Of a stretch of 64,000 nucleotides of DNA, positions 45,614 through 57,110 are shown piece after piece (the stretch's first letter is position 1; each line of letters begins with the position of its first letter). This DNA comes from Bretschneidera sinensis (taxonomy: Eukaryota; Streptophyta; Magnoliopsida; Brassicales; Akaniaceae): NCBI GenBank assembly GCA_023935145.1, contig CM043698.1, positions 35,176,001 through 35,240,000 of the forward strand, written 5' to 3'. The position numbers and the translations under genes were made by a program. The notes under the pieces are model-generated. The model did no database searches. It saw only the letters and a program-made list of their open reading frames with translations, and was not told the origin of the DNA.

Positions 45614-46547
45614 TTATTCGTAATACATATTCTTATTGTAGGAATATTAAGGTGGCTTACCTATATTCAATGCACCAAATAATATCATCACATTTCGCAA
45701 GTAATTTTAATAGATTTAGTAATAAATCATAAAAATCGCTAGTCACATTATATTTACCATAGAATGAGACAATTTACTATTAAATCTAACCAAATCACTA
45801 GCAAATGTGACGATTTCATTTGATACCTTGAATGTTGGCAAGACATCAAAATTGGACTGGCAACACAAACCTAAATGAGATTTCTTGCCATCTTAGGCCC
45901 TTATCTTCTTATGGTAGTCCTTGTAGTCCTTCCAGAGGGGTATCACATTCTGTATAATCAGCATGCACAATTGACAACAAAAATTAGGTTCTGTTTTTTG
46001 AAACTTAAAAAAAGAAAGAAAGATATAATTGGTTCAAACACCACAATTGGCATGAAAATAATTATTCTATTCATAATTAAGGATAGTGCTTAGAGAATTT
46101 GTCTAAATCGGGTCCATGGTATTTTCCACATAGAAAGAGAGGGTGGAGTAATTCGGTGGTGTATTTTTATAGATCGAGTCTCAAGTAATTTTTGTTTTTG
46201 TTTTTTTTCGCTTATTTAAACTTGAAACCCTCTTTTGTCTAACTGACTGATGTATTTTCCAGACAAAAAAAGAATGACTGATGTATTTAACCTAAGAAAA
46301 TGGTCCCCAGTAAGTAACTTCCTATGTTCTCCACTCTATTTATTGATTTTCGATCAGGTAAACATATAGCAGTAATCGGAGAATTTACTAAAGACAACAT
46401 GTTAATGTTTTAACTTAAGTAGAAACAAGAAATAGCAAGGAGAAAATGATGTCTATATGGATTTATTAACACGAAATCTGCCTTTCATTTGATTTATTAC
46501 AGGATGTTCTGTCCATACAAGCAGATAGAAACAGAATCTCCATGTGC
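45614..46547. other. Non-coding interval between helicase fragment and F-box copy A
   Basis: No gene seen. The stretch 45690-45830 repeats words such as aaatcactagc/atcgctagtcac and caaatgtgacgattt and may be part of a small non-coding repeat. No ends could be fixed. The left end of copy A's 3' untranslated region probably falls at 46450-46547. Confidence 0.4.
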
Positions 46548-47109
46548 TCAGCTTGGAGCTAGAGAGCTTACTTCATCGGTTCGCCAAAGTTGTTCTTCAT
46601 ATTCATACCATCTTATGTTACCATCTTCACCAAAGGTACGCCGACACATAAGGCAGGATAATTTCTGACAACTGAAGAACATCTTAAGTCTCAAGGTTTT
46701 TTTAACTATCGAAGGATCAAGCTCTTGTACCCCAATACAGGTTCTAATAGGCCGGAGGACTTCTAATATGGGACAGTGAGATATATTTAGAACCTCCAGA
46801 TCATGCGAATCATTCAAAATGATGTTCAATGCTTCTTTAAAGACCACTGCGTTGCGCATACTCAAGATCTTAAGCTTCAGGAGATGGGTAACTATGGCAG
46901 TCGCAAAATCAATGTCAAAAGGGGACATGATCTTGAGCTCACTGAAGTTTTTATAATGTTCCCCAATTGCCTTCATTATGAGATCTGGATTACAAACGCA
47001 TGGAGCAGTGAGAGACTCAAGATGCTCCCATCTCTGAAATGCCTCACGGAATCCACCAACCGTAATATAAGTCTATGCTGGTAGAATGAGTTGCTTGAGG
47101 TTAGGGCAC
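46548..47109 (-). pseudogene. F-box/LRR-repeat protein (At3g48880/SKIP19-like), copy A, last exon
   Basis: The exon begins at 47109 after CTGCAG with CPNLKQLILPA and runs to the natural stop at 46548. It includes NFSELKIMSPFDIDFA, LEVLNISHCPILEVL and a Cys-containing tail LMCRRTF with WYEYEEQLWRTDEV. One TAG at 47073-47075 stands where Trp is expected after LPA. Everything else is open. No F-box exon is found to its right, so the copy lacks the SKP1-binding part. It shares its intron border and intron sequence with copy B, showing a duplication that included introns. Confidence 0.85.
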
Positions 47110-47827
47110 CTGCAGAAAAAGTGACTCTCAGCATTAGTCCCCCATTTAACAAACTAAACAGTTTTAAAGCTTTCTGAAACAGTTTTAGTAATTAATAGTG
47201 CTCTAATAACTTCATTTTTCTTTTAAGAAAATTGGCTTCATAAAGTCTCCAAATTTATAAAAACATAAACCCTTTTGTTTCATTTAGCTATCAAAATGCT
47301 TGAAACTAATTCCACAAAATTCCAATGCAAGCCAGAAGTTCATGGCTCAAGTTGAGTTCAGGTTTAGTGCAACTTATTTAACTGTTTAATGTTAAATTAG
47401 TAGTCTGGCTGCATATCTTTCTATTTCTTTCGCTATGTCTTTCTGTTTTTATTTTAATGGCATATCTTTCTGTTAACAACTACTCTTTTCATTTGTTCGA
47501 CTTTACTCGGTAATATCATTTTACATCCACTTTTATCTGCAATTTTGAACACTACATTTGCAGTTATTTGTTTATAATTCTATTATGATATCAAGTTACA
47601 GATAGGAATTTTACAACCATCAAGGTGATACGGTATAGTTCTAATTAAAAGGTTCCAAAAGAGTAACCCAAGTAAATACCAGCTAAAAAACAACACAGCT
47701 TTAAACAAAAAACCAACCAAACAACAAAATTAAAATCATATAGAATGTACAAAATTGTATGTCTGATGTGTAACAGCTGTGAGATGTGGTAGACCAGCTT
47801 ACTTGCTTAAAAAAGTACACCAAATAC
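47110..47827. other. Former intron or flank of F-box copy A
   Basis: The first part (47110-47180) aligns with the intron of copy B (43170-43250). The rest is AT-rich with no gene. It ends at the AATAC target site of copia-3. Confidence 0.5.
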
Positions 47828-48325
47828 TGTTGAATAATTGCCTTGAATTAGTGGTGGACCAAAAGTTGCCAAAAGTTGAGTCCATTTCCTTGCATAATTT
47901 GTGGCTCAATTTTTGAGTTAAAAGTAAAACTCACTTTAGGCTATGGTGGATGACAAAGTGGAAGACAAAGTTCACTTTGGTACAATTGGGAAACAAAATG
48001 ATGAGTATCCATTGATGTTTGTCCTTTGGACTTTTTGTGAGCCTATAAAAGGCATTCCAATGTGAAGTATTCAAATCAAGAAACATCAAGAAGAAAGTGA
48101 AGTTAAGAGAGAATTTGTGAGATTGTGTGTATTGGCTAAAGCCAATTTTGTAAACACTCTTTGTATATTCTCTCACTTTAGTGAAATTTGCCTGCTGGCC
48201 TCTGCCTGTGGACGTAGGCTTTAAGCCGAACCACGTAAATTTACTGTCTCCCTTTTTTATCTTACTTTATTGTTTGGTGGTTATTACTCGATTAACTTAC
48301 GATCCTGTCTTGATCCATGCTAACA
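47828..48325 (+). repeat. 5' LTR of copia-3
   Basis: 498 bp, TGTTGAATAATTG...CATGCTAACA. TATA box CCTATAAAAGG at 48043-48052. It is 15 bp shorter than the 3' LTR because one copy of an atgatgagcaacaaa-type direct repeat was lost near 48000. Confidence 0.95.
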
Positions 48326-48328
48326 AAC

Positions 48329-48340
48329 TGGTATCAGAGC
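48329..48340 (+). other. Primer-binding site of copia-3
   Basis: TGGTATCAGAGC, three bases after the LTR end, a perfect initiator tRNA-Met site. Confidence 0.95.
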
Positions 48341-48445
48341 TTGCAGGTGATAAATTTCTATCTGTTTTTTTGCAAGTACTGTTCACATGAATAGTGAATT
48401 TCGTGAATAGAAAAATTTTGTTCAGAATCATTTTGTTCGATCGAG

Positions 48446-51400
48446 ATGTCTACAATGAAGTTTGATATTGAGAAGTTTGAAGGAAACAGCAGTTTCAGTC
48501 TATGGCAAGTTTGTATGTTAGCCATTCTAACCTAGAATGGCTTGAAGAAAGCACTACTAGGGAAAGCGAAGAAGCCTACCGGCATGAGTGATGAAGATTG
48601 GGATGATCTGGATGACAAGGCTCTATCCGCAATCCAACTGAGTCTTTCAAATGATGTCTTACAGCAAGTTCTGTCAGAGAAGACTTCTGCAGCCTTATGG
48701 GCCAAGCTAGAGGAGCTGTACTCGACTAAATCCTTGGCCAACAGATTGGTTATGAAGCAACGCCTTTATGGTCTTCGCATGACAGAAGGTTCCTCTCTCA
48801 AGTCCTATATCAGTGAGTTTATCTCAATTATTAATGATTTGAAAAATCTTGAAGTTATTATTGGGTTTGAAGATCAAGCTCTCTTGTTATTATGTTCATT
48901 ACCACTCTCATACAAAATTTTAGAGACACAATAATTTATAGCAGGGAAGAACTAAATTTGGTGATGTGATATCTTCCCTTATAAGCAAGGAGAAATTGGA
49001 TAATGAACTTTTGTCTAGTAAGTCTGATGATCAGGGCTCCAGTCTTGTTGCAAGAGGCAGATCCAATGACAGAGGCTTTGATGGTGGCAAGAATAGAAGA
49101 AGATCAAAGTCAAGAGGAAAGCACAAAAATTTGACTTGCAATTATTGCAATAAGAAAGGACACATCGTAGTGGAATGCTACAAGCTGCAGAACAAAAAGA
49201 AGAATGAATGACAAAATGACAAGGGCAAGCAGAAGGAAGAAACAGCTGATGCTGATGTAGCAGAAGAAAAAGGTGATGATGTTCTATTTGCAACCGACAA
49301 GTCCAAATCCAATGACAAGTGGATTCTTGATTCTGGATGTTCTTATCATATGTGCCCCAACAGAGATTTGTTCTCCACATATGATTCTGTTGAAGGTGGA
49401 GTTGTTCTAATGGGCAATAATACCACTTGCAAAACTGTTGGTGTAGGCACAGTAAAAATCAAGATGCATGATGGAATTGTCAAGACATTGACTGATGTCA
49501 GACATGTACCTGATTTGAAGAAAAATCTTATTTCTTTGGGCATTCTGGATGCCAATGGCTGCAAATCTGTGATTGAGTCTGGGAACATAAAGATTTCTCG
49601 TGGTGCTCTTGTTCTCATGAAAGGAAAGAAGTCTGGCAATCTATACACCTTATTGGGTTCAACAGTTACAGGCTCTGCAGTAGTTTCCTCATCCATGTCA
49701 GATTCATACTCTATCAAGTTGTGGCATATGCGCCTGGGGCATATGAGTGAGCAGGGATTAGTTGTACTCAGTAAAAGAGGTCTTCTACCTGAAAGAAAGA
49801 TTAGGAAACTGGATTTTTATGAGCATTGTGTCTTTGGAAAGCAGAAAAGAGTCAGCTTCAACACTGCAATTCACAGAACCAAAGGTACTCTTGATTACAT
49901 TCATTCTGATCTATGAGGGCCTTCCCGTGAAATTTCCAAAGGAGGAGCCAGATACTTGCTAACGATTATTAATGATTTTTCTAGAAAGACTTGGGTCTAT
50001 TTTCTTAGGCACAAGAATGAGGTATTTGGAATTTTCAAGCAATGGAAGACCTTATTGGAGAAGCAGACCCGGAAACAAGTCAAGAGACTCAGAACAGATA
50101 ATGGTCTTGAGTTTCGTGATTTAGAGTTTAATCAATTCTGCAAAGATGAAGGCATCGTTAGACATCGAACGGTGAGAAAGATACCACAGCAGAATGGTGT
50201 CGCAGAAAGGATGAATTGAACATTGTTAGAAAGAGCTCGATGTATGCTTTCTAACGTAGGTCTTGGCAAGGAGTTTTGGGCAGAAGCAGTCAATTTGGCA
50301 TGTCATTTGGTGAACCACTCTCCTCACAGATCACTTGAACTTAAGACACCTGAAGAGGTATGGTCAGGTAGCCCTCCTGATTACTCTAACTTAAGAATAT
50401 TTGGCTGCCCTGCATATGCTCATGTGAATGAAAGAAAATTGGAGCCTAGGGCGAAGAAATGCATTTTTCTTTGTTAAACTTCTGGTGTTAAGGGTTTTTG
50501 CTTATGGTGTCTTGATACTCATAAGTTATGATTAGCAGAGATATTACTTTTGATGAATCTGCTATGCTTCACCCTAGAAAAGAATTACCTGTTCAATGTG
50601 ATACAGGAAAGGAGAATGCACAAGAGAAGGTGGAGCTTGAGGTTGGTACCTCATCATCTGCAAATCTTAATCCTATTCAGTCAGGAAGTTCGTCTGCAGG
50701 TGGAGAGACACACCATGAAGCTGAGCATCACACTCTAGCTGGTGGAAGACAAATGAGACATATAAAGCCACCTTAACGGTATGGTTTTGAAGATATGTTG
50801 GCTTATGCATTAAATGTTGCAGAAACCATTGATGTCGCCGATACTCTGAAGCTATCAGTTCATCCGATTCAGACAAATGGCTCATTGCGATGCATGAAGA
50901 GATGGAATCTCTAAAGAAAAATAACACCTGGAAATTGGTTGAACCACCTAATGGTAAGAAAATTATTGGGTGTAAATGGATATTTAAGAAGAAGGAAGGA
51001 GTCACAGGTGTTGAAGACACCAAGTATAAGGCACGATTAGTAGCGAAAGGCTATAGCCAGGTGGAAGGAGTTGATTTTAATGATGTTTTCTCTCCAGTTG
51101 TTAGATATACTTCTATTCGTGTCTTACTTGCTTTAGTTGCAATGCATAATTTGGAGTTGGAGCAACTTGATGTGAAAACAACCTTTCTTCATGGTGATCT
51201 TGATGAACAAATCTATATACAGCAACCAGAAGGTTTTGAAGTTGAAAGCAAGGAAGATCATGTTTGTCTTCTAAAGAAATCCTTGTATGGACTCAAGCAG
51301 TCTCCACGCTTGTGGTATCGAAGGTTTGACTCTTTTATGCTGAGTATTGGATTTTCTAGATGCAAGTATGATAGTTGCGTCTACTATCAAAGACTTGATG

Positions 51401-52396
51401 ATGATGCTTTTATATATTTGTTGCTATATGTTGATGACATGTTGATTGCAGCAAAGAACATATATGAAATTAATAGATTGAAATCTCAGCTAAATGATGA
51501 ATTTGAGATGAAAGACCTAGGTGCAACAAAGAAAATTTTGGGAATGGAGATCAACAGAGACAGAGGTGCAGGTAGATTATTTCTGTCACAACAGAAATAT
51601 ATTGAGAAAGTCCTGAAACGTTTTGGTATGCATGATGCTAAACCTGTGAGTACTCCTTTAACTTCTCACTTTAGATTATCAGCATCCATGTCACCAATCA
51701 GAAGATGAGATAATGTATATGTCTAGAGTTCCTTATTCTAGTGCAGTGAGAAGTATTATGTATGCAATGGTTTGCACTCGACTAGATATCTCACATGTTG
51801 TTAGTGTAGTTAGCAGATATTTGTCTTGTCCAGGAAAAACTCATTGGCAAGCTGTCAAGTGGATTTTGAGATATTTGAAGGGTACTTCTACTACTTGTTT
51901 GGAATTCGGTAGAACTTCTGACAATCTAGCTGGATATGTTGATTCAGATTTTGCAAGTGATTTGGACAGGAGAAGGTCAATTACAGGTTATGTATTTACT
52001 ATTGGGACTTGTGCAGTCAGTTGGAAAGCTACCTTGCAGTCGACAGTTGCATTGTCTACTATAGAGGCAAAATTTATGGCTGTTACAGAAGCTGCCAAAG
52101 AAGCCATTTGGTTAAGAGGTATACTTAATGAACTCAGTTTGGAAACAAATAAAATTTTAGTTTATTGTGACAGTCAGAGTGCTATACATTTGACGAAGGA
52201 TCAGATGCATCATGAGAGAACTAAACACATTGATGTGAAGTATCACTTTATTCGAGATATTGTGGCTTAAAGTGATGTTATTGTAAGAAAGATTGACACT
52301 CTGAATAATCCTACTGATATGTTGACAAAATCTCTTTCCATTGCCAAGTTCACTCACTACATGGACTTGGTTGGTGTTGCACAACATTTGCATTAG
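48446..52396 (+). pseudogene. Broken gag-pol polyprotein of copia-3
   Basis: Order: gag (48446-49000), CCHC knuckle CNYCNKKGHIVVEC (about 49138), protease (ILDSGCSYHM, 49324), integrase (KLWHMRLGHMSEQGL; NGVAERMN), RT (KSLYGLKQSPRLWYRRF and YVDDMLIAA), RNase H region (ALSTIEAKFMAV), natural end near QHLH and TAG 52394. Compared with the sister copy at 59762, breaks are a TAG at 48534, TGA at 49209, TGA at 49915, TGA at 50217, a frameshift and stop near 50470, a TAA at 50774, a small deletion near 51700 and a TAA at 52268. Most are single transitions. Key protease and RT residues are still present. Confidence 0.9.
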
Positions 52397-52470
52397 ACCC
52401 TTTGGGATTGTTTGGCAGAGGTTGAACCTTTTATTTTCACTATTGTCAAATTCAAGTCAAGGTGAAGATT

Positions 52471-52983
52471 TGTTGAATAATTGCCTTGAATTAGTGGTGG
52501 ACCAAAAGTTGCCAAAAGTTGAGTCCACTTCCTTGCATAATTTGTGGCTCAATTTTTGAGTCAAAAGTAAAACTCACTTTGGGCTATGGTGGATGACAAA
52601 GTGGAAGATAAAGTTCACTTTAGTACAATTGGAAAACAAAATGATGAGCAACAAAATGATGAGCATCCATTTATGTTTGTCCTTTAGATTTTTTGTGAGC
52701 TTATAAAAGGCATTCCAATGTGAAGTATTCACATCAAGAAACATCAAGAAGAAAGTGAAGTTAAAAGAGAATTTGTGAGATTGTGTGTATTGGCTAAAGC
52801 CAATTTTGTAAACACTCTTTGTATATTCTCTCACTATAGTGAAATTTGTCTGTTGATCTTTGCCCGTGGACGTAGACTTTAAGCCAAACCATGTAAATTT
52901 GTTGTCCCCATTTTTTATCTTACTTTATTGTTTTGTGGTTATTACTCGATCAACTTACGATCTTGTCTCGATCCATGCTAACA
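52471..52983 (+). repeat. 3' LTR of copia-3
   Basis: 513 bp, same ends as the 5' LTR, preceded by purine-rich aaggtgaagatt. Many scattered differences from the 5' LTR are visible, so this insertion is older than copia-2. Confidence 0.95.
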
Positions 52984-53484
52984 AATACTATAAGCAACAT
53001 GAATCTAATTCAATGAAATGGGCTTTCAAATGTCAAACTCAAGGAAAGATGATGCTTGTGCAGTATCTGAAGGCAGAAGCCAGACCTGCATACGCTTAAT
53101 GGCAAGTTTCCAGGTTGAATTGAAGTTGTACGGAGTTTCTGTCTCACATTCTCAGTCTACAACTGGAATAATGTAACCCTTGACAATCAATTCACGCTTC
53201 ATCCTAGCTGAACTAATGTTACTGATAAATAGCTCACATATCAACATCACCAACTACTTTCGAATTCAGATTCCGGGGATATCTTTCAAACCCATTTTTA
53301 GCGCCGTCTTTCGGAAGAGATAAGGAGGTTTCTGTAAACCAATAGATTGACAAAATTGGTTGGCCAGCTCAGCAAGTGCGGTTTTATCCCTGACAATTTC
53401 CTTGACCGAGTTATAATAACCAAGCCAAGCATGATATGCTGCTTCTTTGACATTACTATCAATCTTTGCCAATGACTTCTCCAA

Positions 53485-54350
53485 CTGCCAGAGTAGAAAT
53501 ATTCCAAGTATTAGATATAAGAAATCAGAAAAAAGTGTGTTCCTATAAGCTGATAAAAACAAGAGAATGAGAATCTACGACACATGCACTTTGCAGACGA
53601 TTCAAAAGTGAAGACAATCAAAACATAATTTGGTTAATAAAAACACTTGAATGCATGTTAAGGTTATGCCATTCTTTCCTGTTACTAAATCCCTTTGCTA
53701 AGAGTTATAAAAGGTCAAAGTTTGACTGCCATTTTGCAGTGTTATACCCACAGACAGAAGTAAAGGAATTAATTCTGTAAGGGTTTTATTCACAGTGAAT
53801 TGAAGTATGTCTGCAGATTCCACAGTATGTTCCGCATGTCCGGTATCTATCGAATATCGTATCTTATTAACAGCAAGATAAAAAATCATTTACAAGATAA
53901 AACTCTATGAACTCTATAAAGTCTATCTCATTTACAAAAAAATAGTCTTTAAATTAAAAGTCTTGAGTATGAAACATGTATATCTTTTACCAAATCTAAA
54001 GGTTTCTTCACCCCATCAAACACCCTCTTATTTATTTCATTCCACAATTAAAAAAAGGGAAAAAAAGAGAGAGTAGAAAGTGGAATCAATACTACAGCTT
54101 TCTTTAACTCACTATTCCCACGAATACCTTTCGTAGACACCGACTCTTTTTCTATAGTGGTGACCTCAACCCAAGATATGCCTAGAAATAAATAGGCCAT
54201 CTCCCAAATGAGTAATTTGATATTCCCTGGATTTATAGATACCCCAGTAAAATTATTTAGAAACATAAATTCATGATGAATCAATATCATCCTTTTGCAG
54301 AAAGTATCTGCATGGGAATGTGGGTTATAAAAAATTATTAATGGATCTAC
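53485..54350. other. Interval where a helicase exon should be
   Basis: In intact RH31-type genes the exon carrying motif VI lies between the two flanking exons. I could not find it in any frame here. The open frames at 53698-53889 and 54048-54290 (minus) are unrelated to helicases and not recognised, so this stretch was probably replaced by foreign sequence. Confidence 0.5.
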
Positions 54351-55658
54351 CTGATAACCAAAGTAACATCAGGATAATTTATACCACAAGCCGATACATT
54401 AGATGTAACAAGAATCAGTTGCTTTGATTCCCTGATTTCATCAGATTCACGAGTTCTATAAAGTTGTGGTTTCCTAGAATGCATCTCCCTAACATTCATT
54501 CTCATTTCCCGGAGAAGCAAATACATGAGTGATTTAACCATCCCAGTTGTACAGAAAACGATGACCTGAGAGCAAGTTAAAATGTTTAAGCTTCAAGCAC
54601 GTATTAACAAAACAAATATAACCAAGAAATTAAAAAAATTACCTTGTAATCAGATGCTTGAGAGATATGGTCCTTCAAAAAATGGTGCACCATTTCAAAA
54701 TGCAATTCATGCGGTGCAACAAGATAAGACTGCTTAACCTGCAATTAGCAAACCAATATGTACTAAAGCATGTTGCTTTCCATATCCAACATAGAAACAG
54801 CCATAATATCCTTTGTTAATTTATTTTTATGTAAATCCAGGTTTCCTCAGGGGAAGTTGAAACATAGATCAATGAAGATGGTGTTGGATGACTAGAAGTC
54901 TACTAATTGTCATGGGAAAAATACCTTAGCATGACTTATCAAACAAAAAATACCTTAGCATGAGTCCCTACACAACCAAGACCAACTGTATCAATGTACG
55001 CATGCTCCCTTTTCAAAACTAACTGAGATATTCAGGGGACCTGCATTATTCAAAATAATCTAAACCAGAGTTTATTTGCACAAAAAAAACTGCTTTTACA
55101 GGTCATATATGAAGAAAAATGAACAATCTAACCTCTTTTGTAATTGTAGCAGAAAATAGCTGGACTGTCTCTGACGAGGCAAGCAATCAACAATTTTTTC
55201 TGAAATCCAAGGTCTAGTGAGTGGTCAGCATCAAGTATATGCATTTTCAATCCCATCAAAAGCACAGATAGCCCAGACTTATTCTCAATGTGATCCAGCA
55301 ACCTACCAGGAGTTGCAACTAATATCTGCAAAAAGTTCACATAACATAACAAGAAATAATTATCTTCATGCTTTACCATAACATACACAAAATTTTGTAT
55401 TTTTTTTTTTCCAAATAAATGCATTATCTGTCTCTCCATAAACAGATAACATAAGCTTCAACATACATAACACATGGGCAAACCTGGCATGGATCTGATT
55501 CTAGTCGTTGCTGGTCAATTTTGAAACGTGTACCTCCAACTGGTGTTTGTACACCTATGCCATCATGGTACTTAAGCAAAGCCTTTGCTTCTGCAGCGAG
55601 CTGACTTGCAAGTTCTCTCGTGGGGCAGAGAATGAGAACAAAGATTGGAGGCACCCTC

Positions 55659-56117
55659 TGATAGGTAAGGAATGACGTAAAACGCTAGCGGAAGAAAGAA
55701 CTAGGAAGAAGAACTGTGCCTTCAACCCTCAATACAATAGTTTTCACGAAGAGAAAAGAAACCCTAATTTTATTCAGAAAATAATAATCCCTAATATTAC
55801 ATGGCCTCCTTATTTATAAGGTTAAAGTAAAAAGAAAAGAAAATCGAAATTAGGCAAGCACAAAATAAGAAATTTTCCAAAAACTGAAAACTGCTAAATT
55901 GAAGGCTTAAACGTCGTTTTTTTGGGCTAAAATCCCGCTACACTCATTAAAACTGTGTTTTGCCCGTAAGCCCGTTTCCATTCAGACTAGGATCTCCAGG
56001 GCCCGATCCGAACCGGCACGTAAAACGATGTAAACCGTACCCTTAGATTTGGAACGATCCAACCATTCTAGGTAGTCCAGGGCCATCTGTTATGCTTTGT
56101 CTACCTATTCTGCATCA
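55659..56117. mobile_element. Possible solo LTR inserted in the helicase pseudogene
   Basis: About 459 bp with ends TGATAGGTA...CTGCATCA, a TTATTTATAAGG word and an internal stretch unlike the surrounding gene, abutting the helicase sequence CAGAGGGTGCC. The composition (aaccctaatttt, cgaaccggcacg) differs from its flanks. No matching target-site duplication was found, so an unspliced intron piece or a rearranged LTR are alternatives. Confidence 0.35.
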
Positions 56118-56279
56118 AGGAAACTGTTTGTGTTTAACAACAGCACCGAAAGAAAAACCCTAAAACCTATATAACAACTCACAAAAACAGGAGGAGGACT
56201 TGATGTACAAAAAAAGCTGTACTTTTGCCCGTGCAGATTTGGCTTTGACTATAGCATCCTTGCTGCTCCTTAATAAATG

Positions 56280-57110
56280 AGAATAAATATATTTAATTTT
56301 CTTATAATGCAGAAATCAGACCATCATATTGGTAATAATACAAAACAAATGTTGTAATTAGGTCAAGAAATTAGCATTCAGCCCTATGTCGAACCAAAAA
56401 AATAACAAAGATAACCCTGTGGCAATTCATAAGGTCTGCTTAATCATTTCCCATGCAAAACCAAAGGTGAGACATGACAAACATCTTATATAGTGATGGG
56501 AAAGCTAGCCCAAGCACATGAACAATGCAGAACACTTTTAATGTTCACTTAATCACACCTCAGTTGCCTTTCTTAAACTAAGACACTTTATAGATACACC
56601 TTAAAAATAAATTACTTAAAATAGTGATGCAAGGCTCCAGTCTTTTGCCTCAAAATTTGTGCCTAAAGCATTGATTTCACCAAGACTTCATCTCATAACG
56701 TCTCAGCTTCTATCAATCCTAACTCCTGAACTCAAACCGTAACTTTTCAAAAGGTGAGGTCAATACAAGCCTGAACTCTTGGAAACTTCAACATAAAATT
56801 TGAAGGCTGAATAAAACCACTAGTTGTGAATTTAAAGACTATCATAATACTTTCAAGCAAATAATACTTACCATAATACCACTAACTGAGCCATCAAAAT
56901 TAATTTGCTTGAAAGTATAACTTTTCTCGTAAGAAAAATAATAGTTTCAAACGAAAAATTTGAAGGCTCAATCCTGTTAATATTGAAAAAAACCAGCATA
57001 CTCTACCATGTGATTCATGAATTGATAGAGTTAAGTTATTGGTTAGCACATAGACACGAAGTTGTAGCATACGATAGCTGATATTATGATATGGTTAAAG
57101 AAGACATCAA
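56280..57110. other. Intron-like interval inside helicase pseudogene
   Basis: AT-rich with no exon seen. It lies between the degraded Walker A region and the second Q-motif exon. Words around 56940-57110 (gctcaatcctg, catgaattgat, gttaagttattggttagcac) recur at 58265-58360, consistent with tandem duplication of the 5' part of the gene. Confidence 0.5.

Larger units (their letters stand above)
47828..52983 (+). mobile_element. Ty1/copia retrotransposon, Tnt1/Tork-like (copia-3)
   Basis: A 5156-bp full-length insertion with a perfect AATAC target duplication (47823-47827 and 52984-52988). LTRs are 498 bp and 513 bp. The primer site at 48329 is a perfect TGGTATCAGAGC. Gag begins MSTMKFDIEKFEG, the Tork/Tnt1 style. 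The polyprotein has many stops. It belongs to the same family as the element at 59762 and lies in the same orientation. Confidence 0.95.

Noticed and set aside
53698..53889. 63-aa minus-strand frame as the missing helicase exon
   Set aside because: The translation has no HRxGRxGR motif or other helicase similarity.
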